Part shown: in pieces, positions 25,569 to 34,605 of the stretch
Layout: the number at the start of each line of letters is the position of its first letter
How positions within the stretch are numbered: the first letter of the stretch is position 1
Assembly: GCF_004944975.1 (NCBI RefSeq)
Contig: NZ_SPQG01000004.1
Location: 98,559-162,558 of the forward strand
Source: Halorhabdus amylolytica
GTDB lineage: Archaea > Halobacteriota > Halobacteria > Halobacteriales > Haloarculaceae
Direction of reading: 5' to 3'
DNA length: 64,000 nt
Notes under the pieces: generated by a model
Told to the model about the DNA's origin: nothing
The model's database searches: none
What the model saw: only the letters and a program-made list of their open reading frames with translations
Made by a program: the position numbers and the translations under genes

Positions 25569-26780
25569 TCAGCTCGCGCCGCTCGGCCGGGCGCGGGCTG
25601 GCAACGTCAGGAAGATAACGGCCGCAAGCACCGTCAGGGCCGCCAACAGGTAGAACGCTTCGTCGAACAGCGCCATCGTCGCAAGGACGCCAACAACTGT
25701 CGAGCCCAGCGAGCCGATCGCGAAGAACCCGGTCCGGAGCAAGCCCCAGGCGGTCCCCTCGACGTCGTCAGGCAGTGTCCCGACGATGTAGGCGTTGATA
25801 AGGGGGCCGACACTCATCCGGACGCCCGTCAGCGAGCCGACGACTGCCAGTGCCAGACGTCCGTCGAGATTCGGCAGGGCGAGAAGCGGCGGCACGCTTA
25901 CGATCGCGATCGCCGCCAGTGTCCGGGACTGGCCGAAACGATCGGCGACGAGGCCCCCACCGGCCTGGGAGAGAGCCCCGACGACGAACAGCCCGCTGAG
26001 GATCGCCCCCGCAGTACCCGTCGAGAGGTGCTTTACCTGGTGGAGATACGTGACGAGAAACGCGGTCAACGCTTGAAAGCCGAACAGCATCAGTGTCGCC
26101 CCAGTGACGGCGAGGACGATCCGTCGGTCGTGAAACGACGCCACGAGTCGTCGAACGGTCCGCCGGACGCCTGGTCCCTCGTGGGTACCGTCGTCCCGTG
26201 GCGGGACCGTCATCCACAACACGATGGCGACGAGGGCAAACAGTGGGACGACCGCGACCATGGCCGCCCGCCAGCCATAGACTGCGGCGACGAGCGTGGC
26301 GAGCAGCGGCAGTGCCGCCGCCCCGACGCTCCCCGCACCCAGCACGGTTCCGAAGGCCGCCCCTTCCCGGTCCGTGAACGTGCGAGATAGCAGCGTCCCG
26401 CGAGAAGGCCCGTAAAGCCCGGTCCCAAGGCCGAACAGACCGGTCGCAACGAGCACGAGCGTGAACGTCGGGGCCACCCAGTAGGTCAGCAGTGCCAGCC
26501 CGGAGAGGACCGCCGAGGCGACCAACAATAGCCGCTCGCCGACGCGGTCGACGGCAAGTCCAGTCGGGAACTGCATGGCCGCGTAGGTCACCCACAAAAC
26601 CGTCACGGCGAATCCAGCCGAGGCTTCCGTGAGATCGAATTCGTTGCTGATCGTCGGCAACAGCGCCGGCAGGACGAACCGCATCCCCAGGACGAGAAAC
26701 CAACCGACAGCGACGGACAACAACAACCGTCCGCGAGAGCCGCCTACCAGAGACCCGTTGGCACCCGATCGTGTGCTCAT
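25569..26780 (-). CDS. MFS transporter
   Basis: A 403-residue protein with twelve predicted helices. The MFS loop 2-3 signature is PTGLAVDRVGERLLL, and GLFGLGTGLYGPSRGTLLSRTF lies in helix 4-5. A charged central loop (residues 195-220) and GGGLVADRFGQSRT mirror the signature in the second half. Substrate cannot be told from sequence. It is divergent from the deaminase gene at 26870, with 89 bases between them. Confidence 0.9.
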   Translation of the reverse strand: MSTRSGANGSLVGGSRGRLLLSVAVGWFLVLGMRFVLPALLPTISNEFDLTEASAGFAVTVLWVTYAAMQFPTGLAVDRVGERLLLVASAVLSGLALLTYWVAPTFTLVLVATGLFGLGTGLYGPSRGTLLSRTFTDREGAAFGTVLGAGSVGAAALPLLATLVAAVYGWRAAMVAVVPLFALVAIVLWMTVPPRDDGTHEGPGVRRTVRRLVASFHDRRIVLAVTGATLMLFGFQALTAFLVTYLHQVKHLSTGTAGAILSGLFVVGALSQAGGGLVADRFGQSRTLAAIAIVSVPPLLALPNLDGRLALAVVGSLTGVRMSVGPLINAYIVGTLPDDVEGTAWGLLRTGFFAIGSLGSTVVGVLATMALFDEAFYLLAALTVLAAVIFLTLPARARPSGAS

Positions 26781-26869
26781 CGCGTTGTCCTCGTCGTCTC
26801 GTTGTCAAAGCGCTGGCGAAGTAGGCTGAACCCGTCACCGACTTAGGCCGGACACGCGAAGTGTCGGAT

Positions 26870-28159
26870 ATGAGCACACTGGTGGTCACCGGTGGCGAGG
26901 TATTGCGCCCGGATCTGACTGTCGAACGCGCTGATGTCCTGATCGACCAGGCCGACGGCGAAATCAAAGCGGTTGGCGACGTCGGTTCGGCAGACGACGA
27001 ACTCGACGCGTCGGGCGGACTGGTCATCCCCGGCCTCGTCAACGCCCACACGCACGTCGCGATGACGCTGTTGCGCGGGTACGCCGACGACAAGTCCCTT
27101 TCGGCCTGGCTCCGGGAGGACGTCTGGCCGGTCGAGGCCGAGTTGCGGGCCGACGACGTCCGCGCCGGTACCGAGCTTGGCCTCGTCGAGATGATCAAGT
27201 CGGGGACTACCACCTTCGCGGACATGTACTTCTTCATGCCCGAGGTCGTTCAGGCGGTCGACGAGGTGGGGATGCGCGCCGTGCTCGGGTACGGATCGAT
27301 CACCGTCGGCAACGACGACACCGACGCCCGACAGGAGATGGAAGACGGGCTCGCGTTCGCCCGCGAGTACGACGGCGCGGCCGACGGCCGCGTCCGGACG
27401 GCCTTCATGCCCCACTCGCTGACGACCGTCGACGAGGAGTACCTTCGAGAGTTCGTCCCGCGGGCGCGGGATGCCGGCCTGCCGATTCACCTTCACGCCA
27501 ACGAGACGGAAGACGAGGTCGACCCTATCGTCGACGAACACGGCGAACGACCGCTGGAATACGCGACTGACGTGGGACTGCTGGCCTCCAAGGACTTCCT
27601 CGCCCACGGCGTCCACGTGGACGAACGCGAGATCGACCTGCTGGCCGAGCGCGGGACGGGCGTCGTCCATTGTCCGGCCTCGAACATGAAACTCGCCAGC
27701 GGGATGGCCCCGGTTCAGGATCTGCTCGACGCGGGGGTCCCGGTCGGTCTCGGCACGGACGGCGCAGCCTCGAACAACGATCTGGATATGTTCGACGAGA
27801 TGCGCGACGCGGCCATGCTCGGGAAGCTCGCCGCCGAGGACCCCCGTGCCGTCGACGCCGGCTCCGTCGTCGAGATGGCGACCGCGAACGGCGCCGAGTT
27901 GCTCGGATTCGACTCCGGCCGGATCGAACCGGGCGCGAAAGCTGACCTCGCCGTCCTGGACCTGGCGGTTCCCCATCTCACGCCAGCCCACGACCTCGTT
28001 TCCCATCTGGCGTACGCGGCGCGTGGATCTGACGTCCGACACACCGTCGCCGACGGCGACGTGTTGATGCGCGACCGCGAGGTCACCGTTCTCGATGAGT
28101 CACGGGTACGTCGTGAAGCCGAGGTACACGCCGAGGAACTCGTCGATCGCGCCACGTAA
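26870..28159 (+). CDS. mtaD: 5-methylthioadenosine / S-adenosylhomocysteine deaminase
   Basis: A 429-residue amidohydrolase of the MtaD/DadD group. Metal ligands: the HxH pair in LVNAHTHVAMTLLRGYADD, the later His in LPIHLHANETEDEV, another in FLAHGVHV, and the Asp in GLGTDGAASNNDLDMFDEM. It converts S-adenosylhomocysteine, MTA or 5'-deoxyadenosine to the inosyl forms. Adenosylhomocysteinase lies 1.1 kb downstream on the same strand, so both act on the by-product of methylation. Start at MSTLVVTGG; an upstream GTG would add three residues. Confidence 0.9.
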   Translation: MSTLVVTGGEVLRPDLTVERADVLIDQADGEIKAVGDVGSADDELDASGGLVIPGLVNAHTHVAMTLLRGYADDKSLSAWLREDVWPVEAELRADDVRAGTELGLVEMIKSGTTTFADMYFFMPEVVQAVDEVGMRAVLGYGSITVGNDDTDARQEMEDGLAFAREYDGAADGRVRTAFMPHSLTTVDEEYLREFVPRARDAGLPIHLHANETEDEVDPIVDEHGERPLEYATDVGLLASKDFLAHGVHVDEREIDLLAERGTGVVHCPASNMKLASGMAPVQDLLDAGVPVGLGTDGAASNNDLDMFDEMRDAAMLGKLAAEDPRAVDAGSVVEMATANGAELLGFDSGRIEPGAKADLAVLDLAVPHLTPAHDLVSHLAYAARGSDVRHTVADGDVLMRDREVTVLDESRVRREAEVHAEELVDRAT

Positions 28160-28313
28160 TTTGTTCGCTTCGATCTTTATTTTATAAAACCCTGAAAAAC
28201 AATTTTGAACGGTAACGATCGATTTGCGACCGTCTTGTCGATCAGTAAATCGAGCCGAACGGAATGAACGGCCGTCGGAGTATTTCACCCTGTCGTGCGG
28301 ACTATCGAGTGCA

Positions 28314-29249
28314 ATGAATCAGAAGTTGATCGCCGTCGCCGTGGCCACACTCCTGGTCGTCTCGACGGCAGCCCCGGCGGTGGCTGCCGAGGACGGCCTC
28401 GCGGTCTCGGTGACACAGGCCGGAAACGACGCCGACGTTACGATCAGTGTGACGGACAACGGGAGCGCTGTGCCGAACGCTTCCGTCGACGTGGAAGCCC
28501 TGACGGTTCTCCGAGACAGTGACGGGGAGACTGAAGCGAACGAGACGGAAGACAGGACCGAGGACGTGACCATCGGCGGGACGTACGAGACCGACGCGAA
28601 CGGCACGGTCACGCTCGACGCTCCCGAACGGAACGTACGCGTCAGCGTGACTGCGACAGTCGACGATCGGACCGCCTCGACGACGACCGTTCTGGAGGGT
28701 GACGACGTCGAGGAGGCGTTCGGTCAGCAGGTTCAGGCGTTCGTCCATCGCCTTCTCGCCTCAAGCGGCCCCGGGATCGGGCCAGCCGTCTCCGAGTTCG
28801 TCACGGAGAACAACCCCGGCGCCGACAACCGACCGGATCACGCCGGTCCGCCGGCCCATGCCGGTCCCGGCGAGAACGTGACTGATGACGATGACCGCGA
28901 CAAGCGTGGCCCGCCCGAACATGCGGGGGCGGGCGGGAACGAGGCTGATGACGATGACCGCGACAAGCGTGGCCCGCCCGAACATGCGGGGGCGGGCGGG
29001 AACGAGGCTGATGACGACCGCAGTCCATCCCAGGCCGGTGATCGGGAACAGGATCGTGACCGCGATAAGGTCGAGGAGCCGGATCAGGACCAGGATCGTG
29101 ACCGAGAACAGGACAGGGATCTCGATTCCACGGACGAGGAGCCGGATCGCGACCGGGACCGTGACGGGTCCGACGAGGACGACGATGACGAGCAAGATGA
29201 TGACGGTGAGGAGCGCGGGCCGCCGGACCACGCCGGTCCCCCGAACTGA
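28314..29249 (+). CDS. Secreted acidic protein with GPPEHAG-type repeats
   Basis: A 311-residue protein with a Sec-type signal peptide (AVAVATLLVVSTAAPAVAA, cleaved near residue 24). A beta-rich domain follows (residues 25-125, Ig-like pattern), then a helical stretch EAFGQQVQAFVHRLLAS. The C-terminal 150 residues are low-complexity: Asp-, Arg- and Glu-rich with four (R/G)PP(E/D)HAG-like motifs, two of them in identical 21-residue repeats. It probably resides outside the cell or in the envelope. Start at MNQKLIA because the longer frame has no signal. No known family. Confidence 0.75.
   Translation: MNQKLIAVAVATLLVVSTAAPAVAAEDGLAVSVTQAGNDADVTISVTDNGSAVPNASVDVEALTVLRDSDGETEANETEDRTEDVTIGGTYETDANGTVTLDAPERNVRVSVTATVDDRTASTTTVLEGDDVEEAFGQQVQAFVHRLLASSGPGIGPAVSEFVTENNPGADNRPDHAGPPAHAGPGENVTDDDDRDKRGPPEHAGAGGNEADDDDRDKRGPPEHAGAGGNEADDDRSPSQAGDREQDRDRDKVEEPDQDQDRDREQDRDLDSTDEEPDRDRDRDGSDEDDDDEQDDDGEERGPPDHAGPPN
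28882..29017 (+). repeat. 63-bp tandem repeat inside the secreted protein gene
   Basis: Two consecutive 63-base units (28882-28944 and 28945-29007) are almost identical, and the first 10 bases of a third follow. Each unit encodes 21 residues including RDKRGPPEHAGAGGNE, so copy-number change keeps the frame. Confidence 0.85.
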
Positions 29250-29307
29250 CGCTCCGGTTCCGTGACGCTTCGGTAGCGTTTTCCCGACGTGCGTCGATGA
29301 TCCGGAC

Positions 29308-30585
29308 ATGAGTCAACCGATCAGCGAGCGGGTCGAGGATCCCGCCGCGAAGGAGGCGTCGGGTCGCCGGAAGATCGACTGGGCGCGCGAACACATGCCG
29401 ATCCTGGAGTCGCTCCGCGGGGAATTCGAGGCCGAACAGCCCCTGGCGGGTGAGACCGTCGGGATGGCAATGCACGTCGAAGCCACCACGGCGGTTCTCG
29501 CCGAGACGATCGCCGCCGCCGGGGCGGAGGTCGCCATCACCGGCTGTAACCCACTCTCGACGCACGACGACGTCAGTGTCGCCCTGGACGCCCACGAGTC
29601 GATCACCTCCTACGCCGAGCGTGGCGTCGACGACGAGGAGTATTACGGCGCGATCGACGCCGTCCTCTCTCGGGAACCGACGATCACCATCGACGACGGC
29701 GCGGATCTCGTCTTCCGCGTCCACGAGGAGTTCCCCGAACTCATCGATTCGATCGTCGGCGGCTGCGAGGAGACGACCACCGGCGTCCACCGCCTGCGAT
29801 CGATGGATTCGGACGGCGCCCTGGAGTACCCGATGTTCGCCGTCAACGACACGCCGATGAAGCGGCTGTTCGACAACGTCCACGGGACTGGCGAGGCCAG
29901 TCTGGTCTCGATCGAACTCACCACGAACCTTTCGATCGCCGGCAAGACGATCGTCGTCGGCGGGTACGGCCAGTGTGGTAAAGGTGTCGCAAAAAAGGCA
30001 CGCGGGATGAACGCCGACGTGATCGTTACCGAGATCGAGCCCCGACAGGCACTGGAGGCGTACATGGAGGGATTCCGGGTCATGCCGATGGCCGAGGCCG
30101 CCACGGAGGGTGACCTATTCGTGACGACGACGGGCAATCGGGACGTGATCACCCGGGAGGACTTCGAGAAGATGGACGACGGTGCCGTACTGGCCAACGC
30201 CGGTCACTTCGACGTCGAGATCAACCTCGAACACCTTCGAGACATGGCCGAGGAAATCGTCGACGCGCGTGACGGCGTCCGCGGATACGTCATGCCCGAC
30301 GGGCGCCAGCTGAACGTCCTCGCGGAGGGGCGACTCGTGAACCTCGCGTCGCCAGTCGCCGAGGGCCATCCCGTCGAAGTCATGGACCAGAGCTTCGCCA
30401 TTCAGGCCGTTTCGGCCCGCGAAATGGTCGAGAACGGTGCCGAGTACGGGGCTGGCGTACACACCGTCCCCGACGAACTGGACCGGGAGGTCGCCGAGGT
30501 CAAACTCGACGCCGAAGGCGTCGAGATCGACGAGTTGACGCCCGAACAGCGCGAGTACATGGACGACTGGCAGCACGGGACCTGA
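29308..30585 (+). CDS. ahcY: Adenosylhomocysteinase (or S-inosylhomocysteine hydrolase)
   Basis: A 425-residue NAD-dependent enzyme. Marks: MHVEATTAVLAETIAAAGAE, EEYYGAIDAVLS, DDGADLVFRVH, then the Rossmann motif VVGGYGQCGKGVAKKARGM and VLANAGHFDVEI. It hydrolyses S-adenosylhomocysteine, or possibly the inosyl form, to homocysteine, removing the product inhibition of methyltransferases. Archaeal members lack the C-terminal extension of eukaryotic enzymes, as here. The upstream SAH deaminase gene makes the inosyl substrate a real possibility. Confidence 0.95.
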   Translation: MSQPISERVEDPAAKEASGRRKIDWAREHMPILESLRGEFEAEQPLAGETVGMAMHVEATTAVLAETIAAAGAEVAITGCNPLSTHDDVSVALDAHESITSYAERGVDDEEYYGAIDAVLSREPTITIDDGADLVFRVHEEFPELIDSIVGGCEETTTGVHRLRSMDSDGALEYPMFAVNDTPMKRLFDNVHGTGEASLVSIELTTNLSIAGKTIVVGGYGQCGKGVAKKARGMNADVIVTEIEPRQALEAYMEGFRVMPMAEAATEGDLFVTTTGNRDVITREDFEKMDDGAVLANAGHFDVEINLEHLRDMAEEIVDARDGVRGYVMPDGRQLNVLAEGRLVNLASPVAEGHPVEVMDQSFAIQAVSAREMVENGAEYGAGVHTVPDELDREVAEVKLDAEGVEIDELTPEQREYMDDWQHGT

Positions 30586-30602
30586 TCGGGTTCGATCCCT
30601 CG

Positions 30603-31175
30603 TCAGCGATCGGCGCCGTACCACGCGGCGAAGGCATCGATCGCCCGCCCGCGGTGTGAGTACTCGTTCTTCTCTTCGGGCTCCATCTCGGCGAAGGTGC
30701 GGTCGTCGTACTCGAAGATCGGATCGTAGCCGAATCCCCCATCGCCGCGCGGCGCGACGATTCGTCCCTCGACCCGTCCCTCGAAGACCGCGACGGGCGG
30801 GTCGCCGTCCCGGACGGTCGGGGCGTCCGCGAGATCGGAACCCTCACAGTAGGCGATCACCGACCGGAACGCTGCAGTGTCGTCGGTCTCCGGTTCGGTC
30901 AGTCGCCAGACGCGTTCGATCCCGAGTGTTCCCTCGACGTACGCCGAGTAGGGGCCGGGGAACCCGTCGAGTGCATCGACGAACAGCCCCGAGTCTTCGA
31001 CCATGATGGGTTCGCCGACCTCGCGGGAGGCCTCACGTGCTCCGTGGGCCGCGATCGTAGCCAGTTCGTCACTCTGGATCTCGGGGTAGTTGTACTCGAA
31101 CTGTTCGACACGCGCGTCCAGGGCCGCCCGCGCCTCACGGACTTTCCCCTCGTTGCCGGTCACGAACCGGATCAT
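30603..31175 (-). CDS. rdgB: ITP/XTP pyrophosphatase (RdgB/HAM1)
   Basis: A 190-residue house-cleaning enzyme that hydrolyses dITP and XTP to monophosphates. Signature segments: IRFVTGNEGKVREA, VEDSGLFVDALDGFPGPYSAYV, and GGFGYDPIFEYD, with FAEMEPEEKNEYSHRGRA near the end. Full length. It converges on ahcY with 17 bases between stops. Confidence 0.95.
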   Translation of the reverse strand: MIRFVTGNEGKVREARAALDARVEQFEYNYPEIQSDELATIAAHGAREASREVGEPIMVEDSGLFVDALDGFPGPYSAYVEGTLGIERVWRLTEPETDDTAAFRSVIAYCEGSDLADAPTVRDGDPPVAVFEGRVEGRIVAPRGDGGFGYDPIFEYDDRTFAEMEPEEKNEYSHRGRAIDAFAAWYGADR

Positions 31176-31223
31176 GGGGACACCTCGCTCCCCCCGTCAA
31201 AAGGTACGTCGGTGTAGGCCGGA

Positions 31224-31514
31224 CTACTCGACCATGACCTCGACCGGGCCGTCGTCGTCCGACCCGTCCTCGGCGTCGGTGTCCCCCTCGGCGTCCTCGT
31301 CCGACTGCTGGTGCCACAGCAAGGCACCCGCGACGCCCAGGACCACCCACGACCGCCAGTTCGCCAGGTTGAGCGTGTACCCGACGCCGAAGGGCTTCTC
31401 GACGAGCATGCTCTCCCCTGGTTGCCAGTACGAGGACAGCAGCCGTTTCATGCTCGGTCGCTCGAAATTGTACGGCACGCCGAAGATCTCGCCCGATTGC
31501 GGTCGATCTGTCAT
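31224..31514 (-). CDS. DUF5808-like single-helix membrane protein
   Basis: A 96-residue protein whose first half SGEIFGVPYNFERPSMKRLLSSYW matches the short haloarchaeal and bacterial DUF5808 pattern. NPDD-like positions are replaced here by SYWQPGES. A weak hydrophobic stretch WRSWVVLGVAGALLW (about residues 55-70) is followed by a very acidic tail. Start at MTDRPQ; the upstream extension is basic and out of character. It sits 49 bases upstream of rdgB on the same strand and may share its transcript. Confidence 0.62.
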   Translation of the reverse strand: MTDRPQSGEIFGVPYNFERPSMKRLLSSYWQPGESMLVEKPFGVGYTLNLANWRSWVVLGVAGALLWHQQSDEDAEGDTDAEDGSDDDGPVEVMVE

Positions 31515-31778
31515 ACCCCCTGCTTCGTTCGGCGTCACTAAGTGGTTTGTCCCTGCACTGGCTGGCAACTGTCGCGGTCGCTTCCTGTCGCTCGCGCGAA
31601 CTCTGGCGATCTTCGAGTGTGCCGGATTACCACTGTGATCGGAACTGTCGATTCTCCTGACGGGCCGATCGATCGTCCGCTTCGCGTACGCCGCGGTCGC
31701 TACATGGCCGATATCCTCATCGAGACAACGGCTGTCCCACTTCCACACTCGCTGACAGTCCGAGCCCGATCCATGAGG

Positions 31779-31804
31779 TTTATATGGATTTAGGCTAACC
31801 TAAA
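31779..31804 (+). promoter_or_regulatory. TATA box and DtxR-type iron operator of the ferric ABC operon
   Basis: TTTATAT (31779-31785) is followed by TTTAGGCTAACCTAAA (31789-31804), an inverted repeat with arms TTTAGG/CCTAAA and 4 central bases. It lies just before the ATG at 31811, between the TATA box and the expected transcript start, so a bound repressor would block initiation. It resembles DtxR/IdeR-family boxes and is nearly identical to the site at 39948. Confidence 0.82.
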
Positions 31805-31810
31805 ATCAGA

Positions 31811-32971
31811 ATGACCGAGCGATCGACGAGTCGACGGCGGTTTCTGGGGGCGGTCGGTGCAGGGACGCTGGCTGGCCTGGCGGGTTGTATGAGTTCCTTC
31901 GGTGGCGAGACCACGGACAGTGGCGGGGAGATCTCGATCCCGTCGCTCGCACAGTTCCGCGGGTCAGGCGCGCTGACCGAGGGACGACCAGCCCCGGGCG
32001 GTACCTCGATCGCGGATCTCCCGGACCTCTCGGGGACGTTGAACCTCTATATCGGCGGCGGCGAGGGCGGCATCTACCAGCGGTTCATCACGATGTTAGA
32101 GAGCATCTATCCGGACTTCTCCGTCTTCGACAGCGATTCACCCTCGGCGTCGCTGGCCCAACAGATCGTCGAGGAAGTGAACGCCGGGACGAGTGAGGCG
32201 GATCTCTTCTGGTCGATCGACGCCGCCTCGCTGGGATACGTCGCCGAGAACGACGCCTACGAACCACTCGCCAACGACGCGCTCGAACCCGTTCCGTCGG
32301 ACTTTCAGGGGGCAGACGGTTCGTGGGTCGGCGTCGCCGGCCGCGCACGAAGCGTTCCATACAACACCGAGACGATCGACGAGGGGGCGATTCCGGAGAA
32401 AGTCCAGGAGTTCCCCCAGACCGATGCCCTACAGGGAACGATGGGCTGGGCCCCGACCTACGGCGCGTTCAAGTCGTTCGTGACCGCGATGCGCCTTCAG
32501 GAAGGCGCCGAGACGACCCGCGAGTGGCTGACAGCGATGCGCGAGGTCGGCACCGAGCGCTATCCCAACGAGTACGTCGCCACACAGGCAGTCGCCGACG
32601 GCGATTTGACCGCCGCGTTCGCTAACCACTACTACGCGATGCGCGTCAAGAACCAGCGCCCGGACGCTCCGCTCGATCTGGCCTTTACGAGCGGTGACGC
32701 CGGCGCGCTGGTCAACGTCGCGGGGGTTCTCCAGATCGAGGGGACCGAGAAGGACGAGTTGATCACGGACTTCGTCAGGCACCTGCTCTCTGCGGAGGCC
32801 CAGGAGTTCTTCGCCACCGTGAGTTACGCCTACCCGATGATCCCCGGGGTCAAACCGGTCGGTGGTCTGCCGACTGTCGACGAGTTGAACCCGCCTGATA
32901 TCGATCTGGCCGACCTTGCGGATCTCGAACCGACCCTCGAACTGATGTCCGAAGCCGGCGTTTCGGGATGA
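31811..32971 (+). CDS. Ferric iron ABC transporter, substrate-binding lipoprotein
   Basis: A 386-residue FbpA-like protein with a Tat motif (SRRRFLGAVGAG), the lipobox GLAGC at about residues 22-26, and a flexible linker. The mature domain contains GTLNLYIGGGEGGIYQRF, VEEVNAGTSEADLFWSID and the consecutive tyrosines Y274-Y275 in FANHYYAMRVK, the iron-ligand pair of FbpA proteins. It captures ferric ion or a small chelate outside the membrane. It heads an iron-boxed operon and overlaps the permease by 4 bases. Confidence 0.9.
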   Translation: MTERSTSRRRFLGAVGAGTLAGLAGCMSSFGGETTDSGGEISIPSLAQFRGSGALTEGRPAPGGTSIADLPDLSGTLNLYIGGGEGGIYQRFITMLESIYPDFSVFDSDSPSASLAQQIVEEVNAGTSEADLFWSIDAASLGYVAENDAYEPLANDALEPVPSDFQGADGSWVGVAGRARSVPYNTETIDEGAIPEKVQEFPQTDALQGTMGWAPTYGAFKSFVTAMRLQEGAETTREWLTAMREVGTERYPNEYVATQAVADGDLTAAFANHYYAMRVKNQRPDAPLDLAFTSGDAGALVNVAGVLQIEGTEKDELITDFVRHLLSAEAQEFFATVSYAYPMIPGVKPVGGLPTVDELNPPDIDLADLADLEPTLELMSEAGVSG

Positions 32972-34605
32972 GTCGCGGGAGTCGAGTCGGTGCGCTCCGG
33001 AAGCGCCTCTCCGGAGTCGCCGGTCTCGGCCGCCCCTCGGGACTGACACTGCTCGCTATCGCCATCGCCGTTTCGCTGGTGGCGCCGCTGGGCTGGCTGT
33101 TCGTCGAAGTGTTCGACCTGGGCCCGCGCGCACTCGAACTCGCAGTCGACCCCCGAACGATCGAAATTCTCCTCCGCAGTGTCGCCTTGGTCGCTATCGT
33201 CACGGCGGCAAGCGTGCTCGTCGGTGTCCCCATCGCGCTGCTTACTGCCCGGACCGACCTTCCCTTCGCCCGACTGTTCACCGTCCTCGCAGCGCTCCCG
33301 CTGGCCATTCCAAGCTATCTCGGGGCGCTTGCGGTCCTCTCGGCGTTCGGCTCCGGCGGGATTCTGACCGGCGTCCTCGCACCGATCGGGATCGAACAGA
33401 TCCCCGAGATCAGCGGGTTCGCCGGTGCGGCGATCGTCCTGACGCTTTACACCTACCCGTACGTCCTGCTGACCACGCGGGCGTCGCTGCTGTCGCTGGA
33501 TACTTCGCTGATCGAGGCCGCACGGACGCTCGACGCGGGTCGGCTGGAGGCGTTCCGGCGGGTGACGCTACCACAGATCGCGCCAGGGATCGCCGCCGGC
33601 GCGCTACTGGTCGCGCTCTACACGCTGGCGGACTTCGGGACGCCGAACTTCATGGGCGTCGAGGTGTTCACCCAGGCGATCTACGCGCGCTACCGGTCGA
33701 TGATGCGACCGTGGGCCGCCCTGCTGTCGGTCCAGTTGCTCGGCGTGACGGCCGCGATCCTCTACCTCGAATCGCGGACCGGAGCCGACGATGAGGGTGC
33801 CTACCAGAGCCGAGGGACGAGCGGTGGCGCAGTGATCGAACTCGGCAAGTGGCGATACGTCGCCGCGTTGTTCCCTGCTATCGTGGCGGGCCTGGCGGTT
33901 GCGCTCCCGGTGATCGTCTTCGGACTGTGGCTTTCGAGCGATGCAGGCGGCTACACGGCCGGCGGGATGGCTTTCTCCTGGACCTACGGTTGGAACTCGG
34001 TGTACCTCGCCCTCTTTGCCGCCGGGGCGTCGCTGCTGGTCGCGCTGCCGGTGGCGGTCGCGGCCGCACGCGGTCGATCCCGGCTGGCGAACCTGGCCGA
34101 TCGGCTCTCGTACGTCGGCTACGCGACGCCGGGGATCGTCCTGGCCTTTGCCCTGGTCCTGTTCACCCTGTACGGCCTGCCGGCGTCGCTCTCGAAGGCG
34201 GCCGACAACCTGCTATTGATTCTCGTCTTCGCGTACGTCGTCCGGTTCGTCCCGCAGGCGATCGGTGCGATCCGAACTTCGACGATGCAAGTCGACCGCC
34301 GCCTGATCGAGGCCGCACGGACGCTCGGGCGCACCCGGACGGGAGCCTTCCGGGCGGTGACGCTACCGCTGATCGCGCCCGGGATCGCGACCGGCGCGGC
34401 CCTGGTCTTTCTGACGACCATGAAGGAACTGCCGGCGACGCTACTCTTACGACCGTTCTGGTTCGAACATACACTCGTGACGTATATCTGGCGCGTCCGG
34501 GAAGCTGGCCTCTATGGCCGGGCCGCCGTCCCGGCTCTCGCGCTGATCGGCATCTCCGCGCTCTCGATGGCCGTCATCCTCAGCCAGGAGGGTTCGAACA
34601 CGTGA
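32968..34605 (+). CDS. Ferric iron ABC transporter permease (two-domain, FbpB type)
   Basis: A 545-residue protein with two fused permease halves of about six helices each. Each half has a coupling loop: IEAARTLDAGRLEAFRRVTLPQ near residue 185 and IEAARTLGRTRTGAFRAVTLPL near residue 448. This is the usual FbpB/AfuB architecture. The ATG overlaps the binding-protein stop, and the last bases overlap the ATPase start (GTGA). Confidence 0.92.
   Translation: MSRGSRVGALRKRLSGVAGLGRPSGLTLLAIAIAVSLVAPLGWLFVEVFDLGPRALELAVDPRTIEILLRSVALVAIVTAASVLVGVPIALLTARTDLPFARLFTVLAALPLAIPSYLGALAVLSAFGSGGILTGVLAPIGIEQIPEISGFAGAAIVLTLYTYPYVLLTTRASLLSLDTSLIEAARTLDAGRLEAFRRVTLPQIAPGIAAGALLVALYTLADFGTPNFMGVEVFTQAIYARYRSMMRPWAALLSVQLLGVTAAILYLESRTGADDEGAYQSRGTSGGAVIELGKWRYVAALFPAIVAGLAVALPVIVFGLWLSSDAGGYTAGGMAFSWTYGWNSVYLALFAAGASLLVALPVAVAAARGRSRLANLADRLSYVGYATPGIVLAFALVLFTLYGLPASLSKAADNLLLILVFAYVVRFVPQAIGAIRTSTMQVDRRLIEAARTLGRTRTGAFRAVTLPLIAPGIATGAALVFLTTMKELPATLLLRPFWFEHTLVTYIWRVREAGLYGRAAVPALALIGISALSMAVILSQEGSNT

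Noticed and set aside
28882..29017. 63-base repeats considered as a CRISPR array
   Set aside because: The units are contiguous, without unique spacers, and in frame with the protein.
31542..31793. 83-residue frame upstream of the ferric ABC operon
   Set aside because: Runs into the TATA box and iron operator and lacks halophile composition.
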